From positions 37,994-101,993 of the forward strand of contig JALFNK010000012.1 in NCBI GenBank assembly GCA_022782405.1: DNA of 64,000 bases. Reading direction: 5' to 3'. The position numbers were made by a program, and so were the translations under genes. The notes beneath the pieces were generated by a model. It did no database searches. It was given only the letters and a program-made list of their open reading frames with translations, and was not told the DNA's origin. The DNA is from Alistipes sp. Lineage in GTDB: Bacteria > Bacteroidota > Bacteroidia > Bacteroidales > Rikenellaceae. Positions 44,301 to 53,018 of this stretch are shown here, piece after piece; the stretch's first letter is position 1; each line of letters starts with the position of its first letter.

Positions 44301-44392
44301 AATATAAGGGCTTAAAATTGAGGTGAATTTCCATTCGAATACCGGCCCGGAACGGCCGCGACCGGAGAGAGTCCCGTATTCCGATTCCGCTG

Positions 44393-45208
44393 CTACTTCA
44401 AGGGCGAGTCGGGCTCGCGGGCCATCACCAGGTAGAACATGCGGTCGAGAAAGGCCGGAGCGAATTTCTTGACAAAATGCGTGGCACGCCCCTCGGCCTC
44501 CATCAGACAGAGGCGCTTGCGGCGCAGAATGCCGCGGCCCACGATGCGGGCCACCTCCTCGGCGGTCATCATCTTCGACTCGTCGCGCGGCGTCTCGCCC
44601 TGCTGCGATCCGTCGGCCGTGAGGGCCGAGAAACGGACGTTCGAGGCCGTGAAGCCCGGGCAGGCGATCATCACATGCAGCCCCTTCTTGAGGTTCTCGA
44701 TGCGCAGCGTCTCGAGGAAGCCCGTCATGGCGTATTTCGAGGCCGAATAGCCCGTACGGCCCGGAAGTCCGTGCAGGCCGGCCACCGACGAGATGCCGAC
44801 GATCGAACCCTTCGACTGCTGCAGGTAGGGAAGCGCATATTTGCAGCAATTCACCGTACCCCAGAAATTGACATCCATCAGGCGGTGCAGCACCTCCAGA
44901 TCGACATCGTCGAAGAGCGCCCGCATCGAGATGCCCGCATTGCAGATGAGGACATCCACACGGCCGAACTCCCGGACGGCCGTTTCGATCAACGCGCGGC
45001 ACTCCTCGGGCTTCGTAACGTCCACGCCACAATAGGCCGCTGCCCCGCCCTGCTGGCGGATCGCCCCGGCAATGAGCTGCAGCTTCTGCACACTGCGCGC
45101 GCCGAGCACCACCTTGGCGCCCTGCGCGGCATATTCGTATGCCATCGCTTCACCGATGCCCGACGAGGCGCCCGTGATGACAATGACCTTCTCCTTGAGT
45201 GTTTTCAT
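44393..45208 (-). CDS. Short-chain dehydrogenase/reductase
   Basis: The 271-residue protein has TGASSGIGEAMA (cofactor loop, 12-23), CNAGISM, the catalytic S-Y-K set in ISSVAGLHG and GYSASKYAM, and a C-terminal extension. Arg after the second strand (LGARSVQK) favours NADPH. Substrate unknown. It is 23 bases after the MBL hydrolase gene on the same strand. Confidence 0.9.
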   Translation of the reverse strand: MKTLKEKVIVITGASSGIGEAMAYEYAAQGAKVVLGARSVQKLQLIAGAIRQQGGAAAYCGVDVTKPEECRALIETAVREFGRVDVLICNAGISMRALFDDVDLEVLHRLMDVNFWGTVNCCKYALPYLQQSKGSIVGISSVAGLHGLPGRTGYSASKYAMTGFLETLRIENLKKGLHVMIACPGFTASNVRFSALTADGSQQGETPRDESKMMTAEEVARIVGRGILRRKRLCLMEAEGRATHFVKKFAPAFLDRMFYLVMAREPDSPLK

Positions 45209-45231
45209 ATTTTTTTCTCGTTTTTCGGTAA

Positions 45232-46032
45232 TTACGATTTTTCAACCGGCTCGGGAATCTCGACCTCCAGCGTATCGCAGGCCATGTGGACGTGCGGCGG
45301 GAGGGTCGGCTCCGTAACGGCCTGCAGGCCGATGTCGTGCGACATGTGCGTGAGCCAGGCTTCGCGCGGCGACACACGACGGATAAGCGCAAGGGCCTCC
45401 TCGACATTGAAGTGCGAATAGTGCGGGGCGAAACGCAGCGCATTGACCACCAACACCTCGACGCCCGACAGTTTGGCTACCTCCTCGTCCGGGATCGTCT
45501 TGAAGTCGGTCAGGTAGGCCAGCGCACCGATGCGGTAGCCCGTTACGGTAAAACGCTCGGAGTGGTGGCCCGAGATCGGAACGACCCGTACACCGCCCAC
45601 ATCAAACGGACGGTCAAGGTCTATCTCGTGGAGCACGATCTCCGGAACTCCGCGGTACTTGTCCCGATCGAAGGCATAGTCGAAATCCTTGCGGACACAG
45701 GCCGCCGTGCGCGGTGAGGCATAGATATCGACCTTGTGGACCGTAGGCGGATAATCGACAAAGTTGAAGGCGCGCACGTCATCCAGCCCGCCGATATGGT
45801 CCTTGTGTTCGTGCGTGAGCAGGATGCCGTCGATATGCCGCACTCCGGTACGGAGCATCTGGTAACGGAAATCGGGCCCGGCGTCGATCACCAGACGCAC
45901 GCCCTGCGTCTCGACCATCGCCGAGGTGCGCAGGCGCCGGTCGCGCCGATCCGCCGAAGTGCAGACCCGGCAGCGGCATCCGATGACGGGAACACCCTGT
46001 GAGGTCCCGGTACCCAGAAAAGTGAGTTTCAT
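45232..46032 (-). CDS. MBL-fold hydrolase (PhnP-like phosphodiesterase)
   Basis: From the ATG at 46032 (MKLTFLGTGTSQGVPVIGCRC) the protein has 266 residues with the metal motif THEHKDHIGGL, later ISGHHSERF and the last His in LTHMSHDIG. The N-terminal CRCRVC cysteines match the zinc-site of PhnP-like enzymes, which cleave cyclic phosphodiesters. Natural substrate unknown. Upstream codons to 46179 are not used. Confidence 0.88.
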   Translation of the reverse strand: MKLTFLGTGTSQGVPVIGCRCRVCTSADRRDRRLRTSAMVETQGVRLVIDAGPDFRYQMLRTGVRHIDGILLTHEHKDHIGGLDDVRAFNFVDYPPTVHKVDIYASPRTAACVRKDFDYAFDRDKYRGVPEIVLHEIDLDRPFDVGGVRVVPISGHHSERFTVTGYRIGALAYLTDFKTIPDEEVAKLSGVEVLVVNALRFAPHYSHFNVEEALALIRRVSPREAWLTHMSHDIGLQAVTEPTLPPHVHMACDTLEVEIPEPVEKS

Positions 46033-46063
46033 CCGCAAACAAGATTCAGACAGACAAAGATAC

Positions 46064-46094
46064 AAAAAATCCGCGACATGCACGTCGCGGATTT
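46064..46094 (-). terminator. Terminator of the TlpA-like gene
   Basis: AAATCCGCGAC and GTCGCGGATTT pair around ATGCAC; the minus strand continues with a T run. Confidence 0.75.
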
Positions 46095-46111
46095 CTTGTC
46101 CCGCACCCATG

Positions 46112-47185
46112 TCATAGACTCCGGCCGAGGAGCTCGTCGAGCGTTTCGGACAGTTCCGCGCCGTGCAGTTGTTTGGCAACGATCCTTCCGTCGGAACAGT
46201 CGATCAGAAAGGTGGAGGGGATATAATCCAGCGAATAGGCCTGCCAGGCCTGCGTCCCGCGCGGGGCGATGCCCATGCCGGCATGGATCTGGGGCCAGGG
46301 GATTCCGAAACGTTCACGGCACTCCTGCCAGCGCTCGGCATTCACGTCGAATGAAACCCCGAAAATTTCGAATCCACGATCGGAGAACCGTTCGCGGAGC
46401 GCCACAAGGTCCGGATATTCCATACGGCACGGGGCACACCACAAAGCGCCGAAATCGAGCAGCACATACCGCAGACCGGGGCGGTGCACCACCTCCGCAA
46501 GCGACAGCGTATCCCCGGCCGGCGTTATGCCCGAGAGATCGACGAAGGGCTGCCCGATGTCTGCTCGCATCGAAGCGATCCGCTGCCGCAGGGCTTGAAT
46601 GGCCGGATGCCCGGCATAGGAGGCGGGATAGGCGTCGAGCAACTCAACCACCTCGGCGGCCGGATGTCTTTCAAGCAGTTCGCCGAGCAGCAGGATACCC
46701 AGGGCATTGCGGTTCGACGAGGCCACGGCACGCAACAGGCTGTCGCACGATCGGGCGGCAGCGAGGGCCGAACGGGAGGTCTTCGTCAAGGCGGAGAGTC
46801 GCTCGGGAAGGGCATTATAGAGATCGTTCCGGGGCGTTCCCGAAAAACGGAACGCACCATCAGCAGCACACTGCACGGAGATCGTGCCCGACTCGACAAT
46901 GAAATTCCGGTCTCCGATCTGCAGGGCCTCGGCCCCGGAACCCAAATACAGATAGGCGCTTACCGGCCACGGATGCCGACCGCGCATCGTAAAGGAGTGA
47001 TTGCGGACCAGAGCCGAATCGAGAATACCCGTACCTTCGGCGGTATCGCTCCACAGATAGACGACACTTCCGTCGGTGAAAGTCGTATCGGATCCGGAGA
47101 TGGTATAGTCCACCGCCACGGAACGCGGACCGCACGCCGCAAGGAGAAGCAGCCCGAGACTCATACAGATCTTTTTCATGTTCAT
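46112..47185 (-). CDS. TlpA-like thioredoxin lipoprotein (DUF4369 type N-terminus)
   Basis: The 357-residue protein has a lipobox (LLLLAAC), a beta-rich N-terminal domain of the DUF4369 kind, a helical linker, and a C-terminal thioredoxin fold with WCAPCRMEYPDL. It is probably an envelope thiol-disulfide reductase. Start at 47185 or at MKK six bases later. It is the last gene of its unit, followed by a hairpin. Confidence 0.88.
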   Translation of the reverse strand: MNMKKICMSLGLLLLAACGPRSVAVDYTISGSDTTFTDGSVVYLWSDTAEGTGILDSALVRNHSFTMRGRHPWPVSAYLYLGSGAEALQIGDRNFIVESGTISVQCAADGAFRFSGTPRNDLYNALPERLSALTKTSRSALAAARSCDSLLRAVASSNRNALGILLLGELLERHPAAEVVELLDAYPASYAGHPAIQALRQRIASMRADIGQPFVDLSGITPAGDTLSLAEVVHRPGLRYVLLDFGALWCAPCRMEYPDLVALRERFSDRGFEIFGVSFDVNAERWQECRERFGIPWPQIHAGMGIAPRGTQAWQAYSLDYIPSTFLIDCSDGRIVAKQLHGAELSETLDELLGRSL

Positions 47186-47212
47186 CAGTTAAAGGATAAC
47201 CAAAATTACAAA

Positions 47213-47262
47213 GAAAAAAGAAAAAAAGCGGGAAAGCAATCCGCATATTGCATTTCCCGCTT
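47213..47262 (-). terminator. Terminator of dnaA
   Basis: AAGCGGGAAA-GCAAT pairs with ATTGC-a-TTTCCCGCTT; on the minus strand it is followed by a long T run (complement of 47213-47225). Confidence 0.8.
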
Positions 47263-47313
47263 GATTCGTCATCCTTTCCGGACGCTGTCTTTACCGCACT
47301 TCCTCCTTCGCAG

Positions 47314-48723
47314 CTACTGGGCCAGGACACGTTTCTCGATCTCCTCGACCTGGCGGCGGAAGGCCTTGTCGGTCTCCAGAAGGTTCGAGACGGCCTTGCA
47401 CGAGTGGAGCACCGTAGCATGGTTGCGGCCGCCGATGGCTGCGCCGATCGTCGTGAGCGGCGCCTTCGTATGCTGCTTGGCCAGGTACATGGCGATCTGC
47501 CGCGCCTGGGCGATCTCCCGCGTGCGCTCCGTGGAGTTGAAACGTGCGAAGTCGAGATTCAGATAGTCGCACACGACCTGGATGATATGGTCGATGGTAA
47601 TCTCCTTCTGATAGAGTTGCACATAGACCTTCAGAATCTCCTTGGCCAGCGACGTGGTGATCTTCCGTCCGAGGAACGAGGCGTTGGCCACAAGCGACGA
47701 GAGGGCCCCCTCGATCTCACGCACATTGGCCGAGATGTTGTCGGCCAGGAAGGTTACGACATCTTCCGAAATCTGTGCCCCGAGCTTCTGCGCCTTGGCG
47801 CGGATGATCTTGAGCTTCGTCTCGTAGTCCGGAGTGTTGAGCGGCGCCGAAAGTCCCCATTTGAAACGCGTCAGGAGCCGCTGCTCGATATCCTTCAACT
47901 CCACGGGCGGCTTGTCGGAGGTCAGCACCAGCTGCTTGCCCGAAAGCTGCAGGTGGTTGAAGATGTTGAAGAAGGCGTTTTGCGTACCCGTCTTTCCGGT
48001 CAGCTCCTGGATGTCGTCGATAATCAGCACGTCGATCATCTGGTAGAAGTGGATGAAGTCGGGAATCTCGCCGTTCTTGTAGGCCGTCTGGAACTGCGCC
48101 TGGAACTTGTTCATCGAGACATAGAGCACCTGCAGCTCCGGATGGCGCTGCCGCACCTCATGGCCGATCGACTGCACGATGTGCGTCTTGCCCAATCCCG
48201 AATCACCATATATATATAAGGGATTGAAGGGATTGTTGCCCGGAGAGACTGCCACGGACATGCCCGCGGAACGCGCCAGCCGGTTGCACTCGCCCTCGAT
48301 GAAGGTCGCAAAGGTCAGGTTCGGATTCAACTGCGGGTCGATGACGATCTTCTTCAGGCCCGGAATTACGAACGGATTTTTTATATTTGCAGTGTTCGTC
48401 TGCGTATTGAAACGCGAGATGGCCGTCGTGTCGGCATCCGCGGAGACCGGAACCGTCTGCACGGCACGCGGTACGGCGTAGTGCAGACGCGTCTGCTGCC
48501 CGTAAAGCTGCGAGATGATCGGACGCAGAAAGGGTATGTAGTTCTTCTCGATCTGACGGACGTAGCTCTCGTTCGGGACACGCAGACGGAGCGTCGTGCC
48601 GTCGAATTCGAGCGGGACGATGGGCTGAAACCACTTCTCGAACTCCTCGGCCGAAGTCTGCGCCTTGATCCGATCGAGACAGTGCTGCCACATATCGCTA
48701 TATGCCTGCGGGTTGCTTTGCAT
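47314..48723 (-). CDS. dnaA: Chromosomal replication initiator DnaA
   Basis: From the ATG at 48723 (MQSNPQAYSDMWQHCLDRIK) the protein has 469 residues: N-terminal domain I, a linker, the AAA+ domain with Walker A GDSGLGKT at 173-180 and DVLIIDDIQ, and the C-terminal DNA-binding domain with the signature GGRNHATVLHSCK. It opens the origin. The 26 extra codons further upstream contain the promoter and a DnaA box, so the internal ATG is preferred. Confidence 0.96.
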   Translation of the reverse strand: MQSNPQAYSDMWQHCLDRIKAQTSAEEFEKWFQPIVPLEFDGTTLRLRVPNESYVRQIEKNYIPFLRPIISQLYGQQTRLHYAVPRAVQTVPVSADADTTAISRFNTQTNTANIKNPFVIPGLKKIVIDPQLNPNLTFATFIEGECNRLARSAGMSVAVSPGNNPFNPLYIYGDSGLGKTHIVQSIGHEVRQRHPELQVLYVSMNKFQAQFQTAYKNGEIPDFIHFYQMIDVLIIDDIQELTGKTGTQNAFFNIFNHLQLSGKQLVLTSDKPPVELKDIEQRLLTRFKWGLSAPLNTPDYETKLKIIRAKAQKLGAQISEDVVTFLADNISANVREIEGALSSLVANASFLGRKITTSLAKEILKVYVQLYQKEITIDHIIQVVCDYLNLDFARFNSTERTREIAQARQIAMYLAKQHTKAPLTTIGAAIGGRNHATVLHSCKAVSNLLETDKAFRRQVEEIEKRVLAQ

Positions 48724-48753
48724 GACGGGTGATTGTTCCTGGTTTTCGACAGA

Positions 48754-48768
48754 CAAAGTTGTGAATAA
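48754..48768 (-). promoter_or_regulatory. DnaA box overlapping the likely dnaA promoter
   Basis: On the minus strand TTATTCACA (complement of 48760-48768) matches the DnaA box TTATNCACA exactly and runs straight into CAACTTTG (complement of 48754-48761), a 6-of-8 fit to the -7 element. The arrangement suits control of dnaA by its own product. Confidence 0.55.
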
Positions 48769-48864
48769 TTTTGCAAAAAGATTTCCCGAAAACAGTTGCA
48801 TTTCTCTCTTTTTTGTATATAGAAAAACAACGGTTTCCGAAGCCCCTTTTTTAACTTGTTGATA

Positions 48865-48895
48865 TTGAATATTCGATTTTTATTTCTTATATTTG
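48865..48895 (+). promoter_or_regulatory. Promoter of the phosphohexomutase gene
   Basis: TTG at 48865-48867, 20 bases, TATATTTG at 48888-48895. Exact -7 match, 58 bases before the ATG. Confidence 0.7.
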
Positions 48896-48952
48896 CATAT
48901 AAATATTTTAAAACAGACCACTGTCGAATTATAAATAAAATCTATTGAGATT

Positions 48953-50695
48953 ATGGCAAACGAACTGGAACAGCTGGTGCTGAAAAAAGCACAGACGTGG
49001 CTTGACGGTCCCTATGACGAGGAGACCAAAAAGCAGGTCAAATACCTGATGGAGAACGACATGAAGGAACTTGTGGAGAGCTTCTACAAGGATCTCGAAT
49101 TCGGAACGGGTGGCCTGCGCGGCATCATGGGCGTAGGTTCGAACCGCATGAATGTATATACGGTGGGCGCCGCTACACAGGGGCTCTCGAACTACCTTAA
49201 AAAGAACTTCGCGGGCGAGGAGATCCGCGTCGCCGTAGCCCACGACAGCCGCAACAATTCGCGGATGTTCGCCGAGCATGTGGCCGACATCTTCGCATCG
49301 AACGGCTTTTCGGTCTACCTTTTCGACGCCCTCCGTCCGACGCCCGAATTGAGCTTCGCCATCCGCGAACTCAAATGCCACTCGGGTGTTGTCGTAACCG
49401 CTTCGCACAATCCCAAGGAGTACAACGGATACAAGGCCTACTGGACCGACGGAGCACAGGTTACCCCGCCCCACGACAAGAACATCATCGCCGAAGTGGA
49501 GAAGATCACCGACATCGGCATGATCCTTACGGGCCGCAATCCCGAGAAGATCACGATCCTCGACGAGCGCTTCGACGAAATCTACCTCGACAAGGTGCAT
49601 GAGCTCTCGCTCGCGCCCGAAAGCGTCCGCAAGTTCCACGACATGAAGATCGTCTACTCTCCGATGCACGGCGCCGGCGTACGGCTCGTACCCGCATCGC
49701 TCGCCAAATTCGGCTTCACAAACGTCATCATGGTCAAGGAGCAGGCCGTCATCGACGGCAACTTCCCGACGGTCGAATCGCCGAATCCCGAGGAGCGCAA
49801 GACCATGTCGATGGCCATAGACCTCGCGGCCAAAGAGGGCGCCGACCTGGTGCTCGCCACGGACCCCGACTCGGACCGCATCGGCGTCGCCCTGCGCAAC
49901 AAGAAGGGCGAATATGTCCTCCTGAACGGAAACCAGACCCTCGTACTGCTGTTGAGCTACCAGCTGACCCGCTGGGCCGAACGCGGCGAACTGGACGGGA
50001 ACCAGTATGTCGTCAAGACGATCGTTACGTCGCAGATGGCCAATGCCGTGGCCGACTTCTTCAAGGTGAAGTGCTACGACTGCCTCACCGGATTCAAGTA
50101 CATCGCCAAGATCATCCGCGAGAACGAGGGCAAGGCGAAATACATCGGCGGCGGCGAAGAGTCGTTCGGATACCTCGCCGGAGACTATGTGCGCGATAAG
50201 GATGCCGTATCGGCCTGCTCGCTTGCGGCTGAAGCCGCAGCCTGGGCCCGCGATACGATGGGACTGACGCTCTACGAATGGCTGCAGCAGCTCTATGTGA
50301 AGTACGGATTCTACCGCGAAGGCCTCGTATCGGTGGTCCGCAAGGGCAAGGAGGGCGCCGAGGAGATTCAGAAGATGATGGTCGATTTCCGCGCCAACCC
50401 GCCCCGCACGATCGTCGGATCGCCCGTAGTGAAGGTGAACGACTTCCAGTCGCTCGAGCAGACCGACCTGCGGACCGGTAAGAAGACGCCCATCGAGCAG
50501 GATTCGAGCAACGTGCTGCAGTGGTTCACCGAGGACGGCACGATCGTGTCGGTGCGCCCGTCGGGCACGGAACCCAAGATCAAGTTCTACTTCGGCGTGA
50601 AGGCCCCGCTGGCATCGGTCGAAAAGTACGAAGAGGTGCTTGCCGAGCTCGACGCCAAGATCGAGGCGATCAAGAAGGACCTCAAACTGGTATAG
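48953..50695 (+). CDS. Phosphoglucomutase/phosphomannomutase-type phosphohexomutase
   Basis: The 580-residue protein has the alpha-D-phosphohexomutase motifs: catalytic serine in VVTASHNPKEYNGYK, metal loop TDPDSDRIGV, sugar-binding GGGEESFGY, and the phosphate loop RPSGTEPKIKFY. The length suits the phosphoglucomutase-like (PgcA) group. It interconverts hexose 1- and 6-phosphates for glycogen and envelope sugars. It is divergent from dnaA and ends at a clear terminator. Confidence 0.94.
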   Translation: MANELEQLVLKKAQTWLDGPYDEETKKQVKYLMENDMKELVESFYKDLEFGTGGLRGIMGVGSNRMNVYTVGAATQGLSNYLKKNFAGEEIRVAVAHDSRNNSRMFAEHVADIFASNGFSVYLFDALRPTPELSFAIRELKCHSGVVVTASHNPKEYNGYKAYWTDGAQVTPPHDKNIIAEVEKITDIGMILTGRNPEKITILDERFDEIYLDKVHELSLAPESVRKFHDMKIVYSPMHGAGVRLVPASLAKFGFTNVIMVKEQAVIDGNFPTVESPNPEERKTMSMAIDLAAKEGADLVLATDPDSDRIGVALRNKKGEYVLLNGNQTLVLLLSYQLTRWAERGELDGNQYVVKTIVTSQMANAVADFFKVKCYDCLTGFKYIAKIIRENEGKAKYIGGGEESFGYLAGDYVRDKDAVSACSLAAEAAAWARDTMGLTLYEWLQQLYVKYGFYREGLVSVVRKGKEGAEEIQKMMVDFRANPPRTIVGSPVVKVNDFQSLEQTDLRTGKKTPIEQDSSNVLQWFTEDGTIVSVRPSGTEPKIKFYFGVKAPLASVEKYEEVLAELDAKIEAIKKDLKLV

Positions 50696-50715
50696 CCCTG
50701 CGGCTCCGCAACACG

Positions 50716-50747
50716 ACGTCCCGGCCTTCGGACCGGGACGTTTTTTT
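50716..50747 (+). terminator. Rho-independent terminator of the phosphohexomutase gene
   Basis: ACGTCCCGG, CCTTCGGA, CCGGGACGT and then seven Ts. Confidence 0.88.
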
Positions 50748-50785
50748 GTTCCGGAGGCGATGTCCGGAGGCGATGCGGCGGCGGG

Positions 50786-51112
50786 TCAGCCCCGGAGTTT
50801 CGCGTTGTGCAGGTGGCGCTCCCGGTCGCGGGAGGTTTTCTTGGCAAAATTGGCCTCGATGGCCTCCGTGAGGTCCACGCCCGTCTGGTTGGCCAGGCAG
50901 ACCAGCACCCACAGCACGTCGGCCATCTCGTCGGCCAGACTGGCCCGTTCGCCGGCCTTGAACGACTGGTCGCCGTAGGTGCGGGCCATGACGCGGGCCA
51001 GCTCCCCCACCTCTTCGGTCAGGCAGGCCATGTTCGTAAGCTCCGAGAAGTAGCGCACGCCGTATTCGTGGATCCAGTCGTCCACACGCTGTTGCAGTTC
51101 CTTGATTTCCAT
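50786..51112 (-). CDS. MazG-like nucleotide pyrophosphohydrolase
   Basis: The 108-residue all-helical protein has the MazG acidic set: LTEEVGELARV and ADEMADVLWVLVCLANQ. Such enzymes hydrolyse non-canonical NTPs. It is the last gene of the seven-gene leftward operon, 2 bases after the O-methyltransferase. Confidence 0.9.
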   Translation of the reverse strand: MEIKELQQRVDDWIHEYGVRYFSELTNMACLTEEVGELARVMARTYGDQSFKAGERASLADEMADVLWVLVCLANQTGVDLTEAIEANFAKKTSRDRERHLHNAKLRG

Positions 51113-51114
51113 CG

Positions 51115-51762
51115 TTATCGCACTCTTATAAGGTTCAGTCCGTCGCGCAGCGGGATGATGACGTTCTCCACGCGCGGATCCTCGACGACCATCCGGTTGA
51201 ACTCCAGCAGGGCCCGCGTATGCCGGTCGCCGTGCGCAAGCGGCTCGACAACCTTTCCCGACCAGAGAATGTTGTCGGCCAGAAGGATCGTTCCCGGATG
51301 CACGAGTGGACGGCCGTCGCGGTCGCCCATCAGCATGCGGTAGTAGTCGGGATATTCGCGCTTGTCGCCGTCGATAAAGACCAGGTCGAACTGTTCGCCC
51401 AGCGTCGGCGCCAGGTCGAGGGCCGAACCGATGTGCAGCCGGATCTTCCGCCCGTGGGGCGAACGGTCGAAATAGGAGCGGATCAGCTCCTCCAGTTCAT
51501 CATCCACCTCGAACGTGTGCAGCAGGGCGTCCTCTTCGAGGCCCGCGGCCAACGAAAGGGCCGAATAGCCCGTGAAGGTGCCTATTTCGAGCACCCGCTG
51601 CGGGCGCAGCATCCGAACGAGCAACGTCAGCAGCCGCCCCTGAAGGTGTCCCGAAACCATGCGCGGGGCAACGGTCCGCAAATGCGTCTCACGGTCGAGT
51701 TCGTGCAGCAGCGGCTCTTCGGGCTCCGTATGGTCGAGAATATATCGGTCGAGGGGATTCAT
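51115..51762 (-). CDS. SAM-dependent O-methyltransferase
   Basis: The 215-residue protein has the COMT-like motifs RVLEIGTFTGYSALSLA (SAM loop), FDLVFIDGDKREYPDYY and ILLADNILWSGKV. Metal-binding acidic residues are in place. Substrate unknown; family members methylate catechols and similar hydroxyls. 29 bases after the M16 peptidase gene. Confidence 0.9.
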   Translation of the reverse strand: MNPLDRYILDHTEPEEPLLHELDRETHLRTVAPRMVSGHLQGRLLTLLVRMLRPQRVLEIGTFTGYSALSLAAGLEEDALLHTFEVDDELEELIRSYFDRSPHGRKIRLHIGSALDLAPTLGEQFDLVFIDGDKREYPDYYRMLMGDRDGRPLVHPGTILLADNILWSGKVVEPLAHGDRHTRALLEFNRMVVEDPRVENVIIPLRDGLNLIRVR

Positions 51763-51791
51763 ATCGTATCATTCAGCGGTTTATGCAGGAA

Positions 51792-53012
51792 TCATTCACC
51801 ACCCCAGGTGAGTTGCGAGAGGTCGGCAAAGGTTTCCGAGGCAGCGGCAAGGAGCTGTTCGGCCGTCAAGGCACGGATTTTGGCGTAGACCTGCGCCATG
51901 GTGTCCATCTCGTCGTGGACGAGCAGACTTTTGCCCGCACCGAGCATGTAACTCTCGTTGTTCTCGCTCGAGATGGCCAGCTGTGCGATGAACTGCCGTT
52001 TGGCCATCGAGAGCCGGCGAGCGGTGAGCGGCTCGGTACACAGGCGGTGGAGCTGCTCCTCGATGAGCTCCACGCAACGGTCGGCATGGTGGTGGTCCGA
52101 GCTGAAGTAGATGGCCACGATGCCCGTGTCGCTGTAGGGCGTATAGCTCGCCTCGATATTGTACGACAGACCGTGTTTCTCCCGGACGACCGTATTGAGC
52201 AGCGAATTGGCGCTCGGTCCCCCGAGCAGATTCACCACAAGGGACAACGGCAGACGCCGCTCGTCGCCGATGCCATAGGCCCGGCAGCCGAGGATGCAGT
52301 GCGTCTGGTGGGTATGCTTGCAGAGCCGCTTGCGGAAAGGCTCCGTCGCCGCGGGGGCCGTACGGGCAAAGGAGCGTGTCGTGGCAGGCTCGCCGCCGAA
52401 GAAACGCTGCGCCACCGCCTCGGCCGTGCGGGCGGTGAAATTGCCGATCGAGGCGAAGACCATGCGGTCGGTGGTATGCGTGCGGGCGGTGAAGCGGCGG
52501 ATCGCATCGCCATCGTAGCGCGCGAGAGCCGCCTTGCGCCCCAGGATGTTGTGGCCGAGTTCCGATCCGGCGAAAAGCATGTCCTCGAACGTATCGTAGA
52601 TCATGTCGGCCGGAGAATCCTTGTAGGTGTTGATCTCGTCGGCGATGACTTCACGCTCCCTGTCGAGTTCCCGGTCGGGATAGGTCGAACGGAAGGCCAC
52701 GTCGGCGATGAGTTCTGCAGCCTTCGGGAAGTCGCTGCGGAGCGTCGTGGCATGGATCGTCGTGTCCTCCTTCGTGGTGAAGGCATTGAGTTCCCCGCCG
52801 AGGTTCTCCAGTCGGCAGTTCACCTGCCAGGCCCGGCGGCGCTGCGTCCCCTTGAAGAAGGCGTGCTCCGTAAAATGGGCCAGTCCGTATTCGCCGGGAT
52901 GTTCGTCGCGGCTTCCGGCATCGACGACCAGCGCGCAGTGCGCCACGGTGCCCTTCACCTGGCGGTGAATGCCCCGGATGCCGTTGGGTAGCCGATAGGT
53001 ATAGAATTCCAT
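51792..53012 (-). CDS. M16 family zinc peptidase
   Basis: The 406-residue protein has the inverted zinc motif HFTEH in LAHFTEHAFFKGT, near residue 45, with the third ligand expected about 75 residues on (REVIADEINTY). Two half-domains typical of M16 follow (TDRMVFASIGNF, HCILGCRAYG, YFSSDHHHADRC). It has no signal peptide. It lies 6 bases after uvrA. Confidence 0.93.
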   Translation of the reverse strand: MEFYTYRLPNGIRGIHRQVKGTVAHCALVVDAGSRDEHPGEYGLAHFTEHAFFKGTQRRRAWQVNCRLENLGGELNAFTTKEDTTIHATTLRSDFPKAAELIADVAFRSTYPDRELDREREVIADEINTYKDSPADMIYDTFEDMLFAGSELGHNILGRKAALARYDGDAIRRFTARTHTTDRMVFASIGNFTARTAEAVAQRFFGGEPATTRSFARTAPAATEPFRKRLCKHTHQTHCILGCRAYGIGDERRLPLSLVVNLLGGPSANSLLNTVVREKHGLSYNIEASYTPYSDTGIVAIYFSSDHHHADRCVELIEEQLHRLCTEPLTARRLSMAKRQFIAQLAISSENNESYMLGAGKSLLVHDEMDTMAQVYAKIRALTAEQLLAAASETFADLSQLTWGGE

Positions 53013-53018
53013 GTCATG

